DNA of 64,000 nt, taken from assembly GCA_019694295.1 (NCBI GenBank), contig JAIBCG010000001.1:57670-121669 (forward strand). Direction: 5' to 3'. The first letter of the stretch is position 1. The number at the start of each line of letters is the position of its first letter. This document shows positions 34,638 through 43,157 of this stretch, piece after piece. The translations under genes were made by a program, and so were the position numbers. This DNA comes from Saprospiraceae bacterium (lineage in GTDB: Bacteria > Bacteroidota > Bacteroidia > Chitinophagales > Saprospiraceae). The notes beneath the pieces were generated by a model that searched no databases, had not been told where the DNA came from, and saw only the letters and a list, made by a program, of their open reading frames with translations.

Positions 34638-35888
34638 ATGGAACCGTTCAGCATAGAGTTATTGGGGTCATTAATAGACAGTGTTACAGAAGGTATTCTG
34701 GTGTGTTCGGATGAGAGCAAGATAATTTATGTCAATAAGGCTGTTGAGAATCTTTTTGGATACTCATCTGAGTCATTACTCGGGCAGAATCTGTTTGTAC
34801 TCATTCCGGAACGCTACCGGCCAAAGCATAATCTGTATGTTACCGATTTTTTCAACCAACCAGCCAACAGACGGATGGGAGTAGGCCGTGATCTGTCCGG
34901 CCTTAAAAGTAACGGAGAGGAATTTCCGGTCGAAATAAGCCTCAGCTATTTCAGACACGGCAATAGTTACCTGGTTTTTGCTTTTATAGTTGATATTACA
35001 CAGCGCAAAAATATCGAGCAGCAGCTCATCGAAAAGAACCGCTCGCTTGAAAAACTGACAGAAGAAATGACAGTACTTACAACCGAGCTAGAATCAAAGG
35101 TATTCGAAAGAACGATGATACTACGCGAAGCACTTGACGAACTCGAAAAATCTCAAAAAGAACTCAGTGATTCGCTCAATAAGGAAAAAGAACTCAATGA
35201 GATAAAATCACGGTTCGTAAGCATGGCATCACATGAGTTTCGCACACCGCTCAGTACGATTTTGTCTTCGGCCTCCTTGGTAGCCAAATACAGAATTGAA
35301 GAAGACCAGCCTAACCGAGAACGCCACGTAAACAAAATAAAAGATGCCGTAAAACACCTGAACGAATTGCTCGAAGATTTTTTATCTATCGGCAAACTCG
35401 AGGAAGGAAAAGTTGGTATCAAGGTAGAGACTTTTGACATCTCAAGCTTTGTTTATGAAATAATTGAAGAAATTAAAACGATACTTAAACCGGGGCAAAC
35501 CATAAAATATGTATTGACAGGAGCCGGTAGCTTCACCACAGACAAGCGAATACTAAAGAACATACTCCTCAATGTACTCAGCAATGCAACAAAATTTTCA
35601 TACGAAAACAGCCCAATCAAACTCATTATTGATTCAAATAACAAGCTTCAAATACAGATTATTGACCAAGGCATTGGTATTGCACAGGAAGATATCTCGC
35701 ATTTATTTTCTAACTTTTATAGAGGAAAAAATGCTACAAATATACAAGGAACGGGACTTGGCCTGCCTATCATCAAACGTTATCTTGATATGATAAAAGG
35801 AAACGTAACTGTAGAGAGTGAGCTCAACAAAGGTTCCACTTTTATCATTTCCCTTGCTAAGATGCACGCACAAGATACAGTTGAGTGA
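34638..35888 (+). CDS. PAS-domain sensor histidine kinase (soluble, orphan)
   Basis: 416 residues with no membrane segment. An N-terminal PAS domain (about 5-115: LVCSDESKIIYVNKAVENLFG, quoted in part as IIYVNKAVENLFG; and PAC-like FAFIVDITQRKNIEQQ) is followed by a coiled coil (about 125-185). The HisKA domain has MASHEFRTPLSTIL with the phospho-acceptor His at about 199. The ATPase domain has NVLSNATKFS (N box), IIDQGIGIAQEDI (G1), and GTGLGLPIIKRY (G2). There is no response-regulator gene beside it. The PAS domain suggests sensing of a cytoplasmic signal such as redox state, oxygen or a small molecule, but the ligand is unknown. Confidence 0.88.
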   Translation: MEPFSIELLGSLIDSVTEGILVCSDESKIIYVNKAVENLFGYSSESLLGQNLFVLIPERYRPKHNLYVTDFFNQPANRRMGVGRDLSGLKSNGEEFPVEISLSYFRHGNSYLVFAFIVDITQRKNIEQQLIEKNRSLEKLTEEMTVLTTELESKVFERTMILREALDELEKSQKELSDSLNKEKELNEIKSRFVSMASHEFRTPLSTILSSASLVAKYRIEEDQPNRERHVNKIKDAVKHLNELLEDFLSIGKLEEGKVGIKVETFDISSFVYEIIEEIKTILKPGQTIKYVLTGAGSFTTDKRILKNILLNVLSNATKFSYENSPIKLIIDSNNKLQIQIIDQGIGIAQEDISHLFSNFYRGKNATNIQGTGLGLPIIKRYLDMIKGNVTVESELNKGSTFIISLAKMHAQDTVE

Positions 35889-35890
35889 TT

Positions 35891-36370
35891 TTATTTTGTA
35901 ACCTTAACTTTCAAATATTTTACAAACACAAAGTAACCAAGGTAGGTAGCAGGTACTACCAATGCAAGGCCGGCAACAATTATTACCACAGGATAAGGAA
36001 TATATGAAAAATTGATAACATATTGTACGAACAACAAGCCTCCTACTATCCAAGCTGTCCGTTTGTCGGATGATTTATCGAATTTGGCCGATACCATTCC
36101 TCCTATAAATCCGGCAAATGCAAGCCCGAGGATGATAATTAGTTTGGCATAACCCGGTGCATTGAACAAATACGCTTTCGCCATTTCGGTATTTTCATAA
36201 CTGAAGTTCTTAGGAGGAGGGTAAACCATAAGATTGATACTGTCAAATGCAACAATACAGATAACTGCAGCGACCATTCCAAAAACAACCGCCATCAGTT
36301 TTTGACCCATAAAAGTATTTCCATCCATCGGTGTATGCTTTTCTTGTGTAAAGAACAAAACTACCATCAC
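35891..36370 (-). CDS. Small integral membrane protein, function unknown
   Basis: 159 residues with four probable membrane segments (about 26-48, 75-98, 105-125, 130-152). Two glycine-rich helices are separated by a short charged loop (SAKFDKSSDKRTA). There is no recognisable catalytic or binding motif and I do not know the family. The start is uncertain: ATGs at 36370, 36328 and 36310 are all possible, and the latter two give a more ordinary N-terminus. It converges with the histidine kinase gene, whose stop is two bases away. Confidence 0.6.
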   Translation of the reverse strand: MMVVLFFTQEKHTPMDGNTFMGQKLMAVVFGMVAAVICIVAFDSINLMVYPPPKNFSYENTEMAKAYLFNAPGYAKLIIILGLAFAGFIGGMVSAKFDKSSDKRTAWIVGGLLFVQYVINFSYIPYPVVIIVAGLALVVPATYLGYFVFVKYLKVKVTK

Positions 36371-36419
36371 AAAGTTATTCTAAAGCATTGGTTAAATACA
36401 AATTATACCGTAATAGATT

Positions 36420-36581
36420 TTTAACCCAGATAACGCATTGGGCTCCTTACTGCAAATAATGATTACTTAAAATCCATTTCAAAAGCTTAATAACCAAAGT
36501 TCAATATGCTTTTATCACTTTTTCATGGATTTTTGTACTTATCATTTTCGTTTAAATTCCTAATACGTTATCTGGGTTAAA
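36420..36581. repeat. 162-bp nested inverted-repeat (MITE-like) element
   Basis: The two ends are 23-base inverted repeats (36420-36442 and 36559-36581; 21/23 matching, 16 perfect at the outer end: TTTAACCCAGATAACG). Inside are further nested complementary pairs: AATGAT/ATCATT (36458-36463 with 36541-36546), AAAATCCAT/ATGGATTTT (36469-36477 with 36525-36533), and AAAAGC/GCTTTT (36481-36486 with 36508-36513). The whole element could fold into one long hairpin. No coding capacity and no clear target duplication are seen. A miniature transposable element, or a structured transcript, are both possible. Confidence 0.6.
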
Positions 36582-36667
36582 TAAGAAAGGGGTCATGTTT
36601 CTTTGAGATAGCTAACACCTTCTGTAAAGTGAATGAATACCATAAATTTAAAATCGAATCCGTAAAA

Positions 36668-36702
36668 TTTGCATATTAAGAATGGCTAAATTTTTAACTT
36701 TG
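36668..36702 (+). promoter_or_regulatory. Putative prs promoter
   Basis: TTTG (36668-36671), a 23-base spacer and TAACTTTG (36695-36702) approximate the Bacteroidota -33/-7 consensus, 33 bases before the prs ATG. Confidence 0.5.
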
Positions 36703-36734
36703 CAACTCAAAGCAAAATACCAAAAAAACCAAAC

Positions 36735-37664
36735 ATGGAAGTCAAATTATTTTCGGGAACGTTGTCACAGCCATTGTCCGAAAAAGTAGCCGATTATTAC
36801 GGTTACCCACTCAGCGACTGTTTGCTCCAAAAGTTCAGTGACGGAGAGATGCAGCCGGTGATAAATGAATCAGTACGTGGCGCGTATGTATTTTTTATAC
36901 AATCAACCTTTGCACCAGCCGATAACTTGCTTGAGTTGCTACTCTTTATTGACGCAGCTAAGAGGGCTTCTGCAGGTTATATTACGGCAGTCATTCCGTA
37001 TTTTGGATATGCAAGGCAAGACCGGAAAGACAAGGCAAGGGTGCCAATATCCGCGAGACTGATGGCTAATCTGATAGAGACTGCAGGGGCAAATAGAATC
37101 ATGACAATGGACCTCCATGCAGACCAGATACAGGGCTTTTTTGATATACCTGTTGACCACCTTAAGAGTGAAGCCATTTTTATTCCGGCAATAGAACAAC
37201 TCACACTACCGGATATTGTATTTGCTTCACCTGATGTAGGTGGCGTGAAGCGTGCACGGAGGTATGCGAAGTATTTTGCGCGTGAAATGGTCATCTGCGA
37301 TAAATACAGAAAAAGAGCCAACGAAGTAGCCAGCATGACCGTCATTGGAGATGTAAAAGGTAAAGACGTTATTCTTGTAGATGACATTATTGATACAGCA
37401 GGTACACTTTGCAAGGCAGCCGATATGCTAATAGAGCAAGGGGCAAGCTCAGTACGTGCTTTTATTACACATCCGGTATTGTCCGGAGATGCATACAAAA
37501 ACATCGAAAAATCAAAGATTGAAGAGATTTATGTGACGGATACTATACCACTCAAGCAAAGTTCACCAAAAATAAAAGTATTGTCTTCGGCACAACTTTT
37601 TGCTCGGGCAATCAGAAATACACACGAACATAGGTCTATTTCTGCCCTTTTTATTGAAAAGTAA
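36735..37664 (+). CDS. prs: Ribose-phosphate pyrophosphokinase
   Basis: 309 residues, normal length. It converts ribose-5-phosphate and ATP to PRPP, the precursor of nucleotides, histidine and tryptophan. Key blocks are present: KFSDGEMQPVINESVRG (N-terminal), RQDRKDKARVPISA (flexible loop), MDLHADQIQGFFDIPVDHL (metal and PRPP site) and KDVILVDDIIDTAGTL (PRPP-binding motif). It lies just upstream of rplY, an arrangement I recall from many bacteria, and has its own promoter. Confidence 0.96.
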   Translation: MEVKLFSGTLSQPLSEKVADYYGYPLSDCLLQKFSDGEMQPVINESVRGAYVFFIQSTFAPADNLLELLLFIDAAKRASAGYITAVIPYFGYARQDRKDKARVPISARLMANLIETAGANRIMTMDLHADQIQGFFDIPVDHLKSEAIFIPAIEQLTLPDIVFASPDVGGVKRARRYAKYFAREMVICDKYRKRANEVASMTVIGDVKGKDVILVDDIIDTAGTLCKAADMLIEQGASSVRAFITHPVLSGDAYKNIEKSKIEEIYVTDTIPLKQSSPKIKVLSSAQLFARAIRNTHEHRSISALFIEK

Positions 37665-37684
37665 AAATATTTTAAGGTTTGGTA

Positions 37685-37716
37685 TTGTGTGTTTTATAAA
37701 AATTGTCGTATATTTG
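37685..37716 (+). promoter_or_regulatory. Putative rplY promoter
   Basis: TTG (37685-37687), a 21-base spacer and TATATTTG (37709-37716) fit the Bacteroidota promoter pattern. It lies downstream of an earlier in-frame TTG codon (37689), which supports the ATG at 37770 as the start of rplY. Confidence 0.55.
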
Positions 37717-37769
37717 CGTTCATTTTTTATAAAAGGTGGTTTTTTAACCGTTCAAAATTTAGTTTTCCA

Positions 37770-38339
37770 ATGGAAAAAGTAGCAATAAAAGCAAATACCA
37801 GAGCTGAAGTAGGCTCAACTTCTGCTAAATCTGCCAGAAACAACGGCTTGGTCCCGGGTGTTATCTATGGAGGAAAGGATGTAGTTCATTTTGAAGCAGA
37901 CCCTGCCTCTTTCAGACACGTAGTGTACTCACCTGATTTTAAAATACTGGAAGTAGAAATCGGAGGTAAAACACACAAGTGCATCCTTAAATCAACCCAG
38001 TTTCACCCTGTTTCTGAAAAACTGGAACATATAGACTTGCTTGAGTTAATCGAAGGACAGACCTTGAAGTGTAAAATTCCACTTAAGTTTACAGGTGCAT
38101 CGCCAGGTGTGAAAGTTGGTGGCAAATTTGTACAAAAACTCAGAGAAGTTAATGTAAAAACAACACCTGATAAGCTTGTAGGCGAATTGTTTGCAGACAT
38201 TTCTTCAATGGAATTAGGTAGTACCATCAGAATACGTGACATCAAGGCACAGGATGGCATTACCATTGAAAATCCTCCGGCTATTCCTATTGCATCCATT
38301 GATATACCTAGAGCTCTTCGTAATCAAGGTAAATCATAA
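37770..38339 (+). CDS. rplY: 50S ribosomal protein L25 (Ctc-type, long form)
   Basis: 189 residues from the ATG at 37770. The N-terminal 5S rRNA-binding domain contains the R-x-G-S/T-x-x-A-R-x-x-x-x-VPGVIYGGK region (ARNNGLVPGVIYGGKD). A C-terminal TL5-like beta domain (GASPGVKVGGKF onward, LVGELFADISS) makes it the long Ctc form. It binds 5S rRNA in the large subunit. The C-terminal tail is short and basic. A strong terminator follows the stop codon. Confidence 0.94.
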   Translation: MEKVAIKANTRAEVGSTSAKSARNNGLVPGVIYGGKDVVHFEADPASFRHVVYSPDFKILEVEIGGKTHKCILKSTQFHPVSEKLEHIDLLELIEGQTLKCKIPLKFTGASPGVKVGGKFVQKLREVNVKTTPDKLVGELFADISSMELGSTIRIRDIKAQDGITIENPPAIPIASIDIPRALRNQGKS

Positions 38340-38353
38340 TAACAGATATATAT

Positions 38354-38395
38354 ATGAAAAAACGGGTATAATATTAATTATATCCGTTTTTTCAT
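38354..38395 (+). terminator. Strong intrinsic terminator after rplY
   Basis: A 17-pair stem (38354-38370 with 38379-38395, one G-U pair) encloses an eight-base loop. Its 5' arm starts ATGAAAAAACGG and its 3' arm contains CCGTTTTTTCAT. Near-symmetry means that it could stop transcription from either strand. Confidence 0.8.
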
Positions 38396-38424
38396 ATTAT
38401 ACCGTATTGTACCAAGGATACTGT

Positions 38425-38432
38425 TAATTTTG
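38425..38432 (+). promoter_or_regulatory. Putative -7 promoter element for the nitrilase-family gene
   Basis: TAATTTTG, a TAnnTTTG match 23 bases before the ATG at 38455. It lies after the rplY terminator, consistent with a new transcription unit. Confidence 0.4.
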
Positions 38433-38454
38433 TAAAAACAAACAGTACCAACAC

Positions 38455-39225
38455 ATGCAATCATTGCGTTTAACTCTCCTACAAACTGATCTGGTTTGGC
38501 AAGATACAGATCAGAATCTCAAAAATATTGAAGCAAAAATTGAAAAACTTCATGGCAAAACCGATTTGATTGTTTTGCCCGAAATGTTCAATACCGGATT
38601 TACTATGAACACTGGCCATGCAAAAGAGGCCGATAGAGTAATATTCTGGCTGAAAGAACAAGCCGCAAAATTAGAAACAGCAATAATTGGTTCGATTATT
38701 GTTAATGAGGAGGAAAAGTATTACAACAGACTTCTGTTGGTAACCAACGAGGGAGTAATACATCACTATGACAAACGACATTTGTTCACTTTCAGCCATG
38801 AAGATAAATACTACAAACCCGGCCAAAAGCGGCTGGAGTATGAATTAAAAGGCTGGAGAATATGTCCGTTGATCTGTTATGACCTGAGATTCCCGGTATG
38901 GTCAAGGAACACAAATAATTACGATCTGCTTATTTACGTAGCCAACTGGCCTTCAGTAAGGTCATTTGCCTGGAAAACACTGCTCGCCGCCAGAGCTATT
39001 GAAAATCAGAGCTTCGTAGCCGGAGTCAATAGAATAGGTACTGATGGTAAAGGCCACGAATATAGTGGTGATAGTGTATGTCTTGATTTTTTAGGCAATA
39101 CCATGGTATCTTGTGAAGACAGAGAAGAGGTGCTAACCATAGAGCTTGGCAAATCTACTTTAACCAAATTTAGACATGCTTTCCCAGCCCTGGCAGATAA
39201 AGATAATTTTAATTTAATTTTATAA
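38455..39225 (+). CDS. Carbon-nitrogen hydrolase, omega-amidase-like (YafV/Nit2)
   Basis: 256 residues. The Glu-Lys-Cys triad of the nitrilase superfamily is present: Glu in LPEMFNTGFTM, Lys in YDKRHLFTF and Cys in LICYDLRFPVW. The sequence MFNTGFTMN and KRHLFTFSHEDKYY are what I associate with the YafV/omega-amidase branch, which hydrolyses alpha-ketoglutaramate to 2-oxoglutarate and ammonia in methionine salvage or glutamine transamination. No transaminase partner is adjacent. It is a stand-alone unit between the rplY terminator and the NlpC gene. Confidence 0.88.
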   Translation: MQSLRLTLLQTDLVWQDTDQNLKNIEAKIEKLHGKTDLIVLPEMFNTGFTMNTGHAKEADRVIFWLKEQAAKLETAIIGSIIVNEEEKYYNRLLLVTNEGVIHHYDKRHLFTFSHEDKYYKPGQKRLEYELKGWRICPLICYDLRFPVWSRNTNNYDLLIYVANWPSVRSFAWKTLLAARAIENQSFVAGVNRIGTDGKGHEYSGDSVCLDFLGNTMVSCEDREEVLTIELGKSTLTKFRHAFPALADKDNFNLIL

Positions 39226-39392
39226 AATAAAATTTGCTAAAGCGACGTTTATTTTTATATTAATTTTGAAACTAAAAATTTTCATTAATTATTACAATAA
39301 TTTATACATTGTTTTATTAAGTAATGTGTAATATTGCAACCGAAAACAGGAATTATTGGCCTTGAACGGCAATGGAAAACCGATAAAACTAA

Positions 39393-39947
39393 ATGAGAGT
39401 AAAAAATATTAAGTTACAAATACTACTGTTGGCGATTGTGTTGGTATCATGTTCGGCATTCAGAGAAGCACCTTTAAAGGCTTTGGACTACCCTGCACGG
39501 GCAACCGAAATAACAGGAGGAGGGCCTTCAGGAAGCGGAACATTAACAGAAGAGCAAATTCGTCAGGAAGTGGTGTCGCTTGGAAAACAGTTTGAAGGGA
39601 TGAGATACAGATCAGGCGGAAAAGAGCCGGCTACTGGGTTTGATTGTTCTGGATTTACAGGCTTCCTCTTCAGAAACTTCGACATCAACCTTTCTGCAAG
39701 TTCAGGAACACAGATACTTGACGGTAAAGCAAAGAGGATAAAAGAAGTAGAACCGGGTGATCTGATTTTTTTCTCCCGCACTGACGGAGGGCGAATATTC
39801 CATGTGGCCATGGTAATATCCAATACAGATGATGGTATAACGGTCATCCACAGTACGAACAGTAACGGTATTATACTGACCAACATAATGAAAGATGAAT
39901 ACTGGTTTCCGAAAATTGCAGGTGCAAGAGACGTAATCAGCAAATAA
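39393..39947 (+). CDS. NlpC/P60-family cell-wall peptidase lipoprotein
   Basis: 184 residues. Lipoprotein signal with lipobox ending LVSC (about Cys20). The NlpC/P60 domain (about 60-180) has the catalytic Cys in TGFDCSGFTGFLF and the catalytic His in GRIFHVAMVI; the third polar residue is probably His in VIHSTN. Family members cut gamma-D-Glu-diaminopimelate bonds in peptidoglycan stem peptides. No SH3 domain is present, so it is the short single-domain type. It is separated from adk by about 90 bases. Confidence 0.9.
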   Translation: MRVKNIKLQILLLAIVLVSCSAFREAPLKALDYPARATEITGGGPSGSGTLTEEQIRQEVVSLGKQFEGMRYRSGGKEPATGFDCSGFTGFLFRNFDINLSASSGTQILDGKAKRIKEVEPGDLIFFSRTDGGRIFHVAMVISNTDDGITVIHSTNSNGIILTNIMKDEYWFPKIAGARDVISK

Positions 39948-40039
39948 TATCAACGCGTTTAACTAACCGACCAACTTTTTCTGCCTTCAATCATGAAGAA
40001 AGGCAAGGAATTTGTTAGCTTACCATATATCTTTTGAAT

Positions 40040-40612
40040 ATGCTAAACATAATATTATTTGGCCCTCCGGGGTCAGGAAAAGGCACACAGGCTGCCAAAT
40101 TGGTCGAAAAATACCATTTACTCCATATTTCAACAGGCGATTTGTTTCGCTATGAAATGGGCAATAATACTCCACTCGGTTTACTCGCTAAAGAATACAT
40201 GAGCAAAGGACAGCTCGTACCGGATGAAGTAACCATCGGTATGCTCAAAAACAAACTCGAAGCACACCCTGAAGCACAGGGACACATCTTCGATGGGTTT
40301 CCGCGTACTATTACCCAGGCACAAGCCCTTGACCAGCTACTGACTGAGAAAAATCAGACCATCAATGCATTGGTAGCACTGGATGTAGATGATGAAGAAA
40401 TCGTAAAAAGAATACTGCTTCGCGGTCAAACATCCGGCAGACCTGATGATAATGATGAAAGCATAGTCAAAAACAGAATTAATGTTTACAATGATGAAAC
40501 TAAACCTGTATTTGACTATTATACTACTTCAGGAAAGGCATTCAAAGTGCATGGAATAGGAACTGTTGAAGAAATCTTTAACAGGCTATGCGAAAGCATC
40601 GACAGTATTTAA
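40040..40612 (+). CDS. adk: Adenylate kinase
   Basis: 190 residues from the ATG at 40040; a TTG six bases earlier is not needed. The P-loop is LFGPPGSGKGTQA, followed by HISTGDLFR (AMP-binding), FDGFPRTITQA and a short LID (RGQTSGRPDDNDES), i.e. the short, non-zinc form. It interconverts ATP, ADP and AMP. It heads a plus-strand run with obgE, 35 bases later. Catalytic residues are intact. Confidence 0.96.
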   Translation: MLNIILFGPPGSGKGTQAAKLVEKYHLLHISTGDLFRYEMGNNTPLGLLAKEYMSKGQLVPDEVTIGMLKNKLEAHPEAQGHIFDGFPRTITQAQALDQLLTEKNQTINALVALDVDDEEIVKRILLRGQTSGRPDDNDESIVKNRINVYNDETKPVFDYYTTSGKAFKVHGIGTVEEIFNRLCESIDSI

Positions 40613-40647
40613 TAATATTTTTATTTACCGATTGATAATACTTTTCT

Positions 40648-41649
40648 GTGGCTGAACAAAATTTTGTCGATTATGTAAAAATTTGCTGTCGTTCAGGTGC
40701 AGGAGGGGCCGGCTCGAAGCATTTTGCAAGTGACCCGATTAATCCTAGAGGTGGTCCTGACGGAGGTGACGGTGGCAGAGGAGGTCATATTATTGTCAAA
40801 GGAAATAAACAAATGTGGACATTGCTTCCACTGAAATACCGAAAACATGTAATAGCAGGTGATGGTGGCAACGGCGCCAAGAATAATCGCTTCGGTAAGT
40901 ATGGTGAAGATATAGTTCTTGAAGTGCCAATAGGTACCATCGTACGTGATGTAGAATCGGGAGAAATAACTGCCGAAATAAATGAAGACGGACAGGAAAT
41001 CATCATAGCCAAAGGTGGGCGCGGTGGTCTTGGTAATGTCCACTTCAAGTCTGCTACCAATCAGGCTCCACAATATGCCCAACCAGGCGAGCCGGGTGTA
41101 GAAGAATGGAAAATACTCGAGCTAAAAGTGTTAGCAGATGTAGGCTTGGTAGGTTTCCCGAATGCCGGAAAATCAACTTTGCTGGCAGCCATCACAGCAG
41201 CTAAACCCAAAATTGATTCGTACCCTTTTACTACAATAGTGCCAAACCTGGGTATTGTACCTTATCACGGGCACATGTCATTCATCATGGCAGATATTCC
41301 GGGCATTATAGAGGACGCTCACCTGGGCAAAGGCCTCGGGCACAGGTTTCTCAAACACATCGAACGAAATGCAGTTTTACTGTTTATGGTACCGGCCGAT
41401 ACTGACCACATCGGCAATGAGTACAATGTATTGCTACACGAACTCGAAATGTTTAATGAAGAATTGCTAGATAAGCCACGGATACTTGCTGTAACCAAAA
41501 GTGATATGATCGATGATGAACTAAAGGAAATGCTTAAGTCAGATTTGCCACCAGGCATCAAAACAGTATTTATCTCATCGGTAACAAACAAAGGCCTTAA
41601 AGAATTAAAAGATATGCTTTGGCAGGAGTTGAATCCGGTACAGGAGTAA
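40648..41649 (+). CDS. obgE: Obg-family GTPase (ribosome assembly)
   Basis: 333 residues from a GTG start; the opening AEQNFVDYVKICCRSGAGG is the right place for the family start. The N-terminal Obg fold is glycine-rich (GGPDGGDGGRGGHIIVKGN, KGGRGGLGN). The G domain has G1 GFPNAGKSTLL, G2 around YPFTTIVPN, G3 DIPGIIEDAHLG and G4 TKSDM. There is no C-terminal OCT extension. Obg proteins help late 50S assembly and link GTP/ppGpp status to growth. Fits an adk-obgE transcription unit. Confidence 0.95.
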   Translation: MAEQNFVDYVKICCRSGAGGAGSKHFASDPINPRGGPDGGDGGRGGHIIVKGNKQMWTLLPLKYRKHVIAGDGGNGAKNNRFGKYGEDIVLEVPIGTIVRDVESGEITAEINEDGQEIIIAKGGRGGLGNVHFKSATNQAPQYAQPGEPGVEEWKILELKVLADVGLVGFPNAGKSTLLAAITAAKPKIDSYPFTTIVPNLGIVPYHGHMSFIMADIPGIIEDAHLGKGLGHRFLKHIERNAVLLFMVPADTDHIGNEYNVLLHELEMFNEELLDKPRILAVTKSDMIDDELKEMLKSDLPPGIKTVFISSVTNKGLKELKDMLWQELNPVQE

Positions 41650-41707
41650 GCATTATTTTGTAAATAAGGCCGAAAGTATTAATTTGCAGGGCAATTAATC
41701 CAATACC

Positions 41708-43141
41708 TTGTCAGATAGAACCAGGCTAAAGAAATTTTCTGAGTTTGCGGTATCTTTACTTCCGCACGAAACCAGTTATTTGCTCAGTGTACAGCAATTT
41801 CAGGATGACGAAAGACTTAGAATGCTTGAAACGATCCATCAGGTAGCTGTAAATTCTTCAAAAACCGATCTATTCGATGTAGGTATAGACAAGCGAAAAT
41901 ATTCGCACCTTAAAAACTGGATAGAAGAAAGGCTCGCAGATGTAAATGTTGATTTTCAGTTTGACTGGATAACGACCACGTTGAAACACATACTTACCGA
42001 TAGCCTTACCACAGATGATGAGCGAAAGATCCTTAAACTTATTCGCTCCGGTGAGACCAATATGTTCTACTTCACCAAGTTTTTCGAACTGCTTGCCGAA
42101 TATCGTCAGTTCTTACTCATCAGGCTTCGCTATCAGGAACACAACACTATAGACCAATATATAACTACACATCAGGTTCTTTACGACAGAAACAGGGATG
42201 TGTTTGACAAATTGCACAATGCTACCCAGGATATTATTAATCATTATTCGAGTATTACAAATGAATCAATCCATTGGGAAACTTGGCTGACAGAGGTGTT
42301 TTATGATGAATCGCTGGAAGGCTACATACGGTATATGGCTCTTGTAAGGCTTACTTTTGTACACTTCAATTATCGTGATTTTGAGGGCCTTGTCGAAAAA
42401 TACAATGCTATTGATAAATGGTTTGTTAAGGGAAAATTTTATTCAAAAAGAATATTGCTCAACTATTACAGTAATAGAGTGCTACTTCATGCCCGGTTTA
42501 AGGAATACGACAAGGCTGTGGAATATGGCTACCTGTCTATTCGCCAGAAAAACAACGATTACATACATTACGTCAATAATCTTTGTGCCATATTGCTCCG
42601 CACCAACCGAAACAAAGAAGCACTTCAACTGATGCGTGATGCTTACCCTGAAATGAGGCTAACACCTTCGTTTCATAACAAAATCGGGTTTATTTCTTTC
42701 TATATGCGTTGCCTGATGAACAACCAACAATACAAGAATGCGGAAAATTATGCTGAAACCTTCCTGAAAGCATACCGTCAGGAGATATTCAAATATCGAT
42801 GGCACATTTTTTTTACAGCGTATCTTGAAGCAATTCTCAACCAGAACAAGTATGAAAAAATCATCAAAGTAGTAAGGAATTTTAATTTGCTCGAAAAAGA
42901 CAAGAGTTATCAGAACAAAGCAACTTATCTGCCAACGATTTCGTGGTATTATGCCATTTCTGCATGCAAGGAAGGTCTCATGGACAGAAATCAATTGTCA
43001 GAAACCATTTATTCGTATGTTAGGAGTCTTGAATCATCGCCTGAGAGAGTCAATCACCTTGAGACAATGGTGGCGGGTATCAAGAAACATATACCCGGAA
43101 TACTGCCAAACATCGAACTTAAAAGATTATTAGAAGAATGA
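41708..43141 (+). CDS. Unrecognised helical (TPR-like) protein downstream of obgE
   Basis: 477 residues from a TTG start (no ATG until about residue 39); start choice is uncertain. The protein is rich in helices, tyrosines and charged residues, with repeating aromatic spacing reminiscent of TPR or HEAT repeats (for example the blocks YDKAVEYGYLSIRQK, NAENYAETFLKAY and KYEKIIKVVRNFNLL). I see no catalytic motif, signal peptide or membrane segment. It starts 58 bases after obgE on the same strand, so it may be cotranscribed. Function unknown. Confidence 0.65.
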   Translation: MSDRTRLKKFSEFAVSLLPHETSYLLSVQQFQDDERLRMLETIHQVAVNSSKTDLFDVGIDKRKYSHLKNWIEERLADVNVDFQFDWITTTLKHILTDSLTTDDERKILKLIRSGETNMFYFTKFFELLAEYRQFLLIRLRYQEHNTIDQYITTHQVLYDRNRDVFDKLHNATQDIINHYSSITNESIHWETWLTEVFYDESLEGYIRYMALVRLTFVHFNYRDFEGLVEKYNAIDKWFVKGKFYSKRILLNYYSNRVLLHARFKEYDKAVEYGYLSIRQKNNDYIHYVNNLCAILLRTNRNKEALQLMRDAYPEMRLTPSFHNKIGFISFYMRCLMNNQQYKNAENYAETFLKAYRQEIFKYRWHIFFTAYLEAILNQNKYEKIIKVVRNFNLLEKDKSYQNKATYLPTISWYYAISACKEGLMDRNQLSETIYSYVRSLESSPERVNHLETMVAGIKKHIPGILPNIELKRLLEE

Positions 43142-43157
43142 AGGGGACACAATCCCG

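Larger units (their letters stand above)
36371..36734. other. Intergenic gap of 364 bases
   Basis: No plausible gene is seen. It contains the 162-base hairpin element at 36420-36581 and the prs promoter at 36668-36702. The remaining sequence is AT-rich and unremarkable. Confidence 0.7.

Noticed and set aside
36977..37504. Minus-strand reading frame of 175 residues opposite prs
   Set aside because: It is antisense to the conserved PRPP-synthetase motifs; no independent evidence.
39226..39392. Possible riboswitch in the leader of the NlpC/P60 gene
   Set aside because: The 167-base gap is AT-rich, and I could not find paired elements or conserved loops of any riboswitch class I know.
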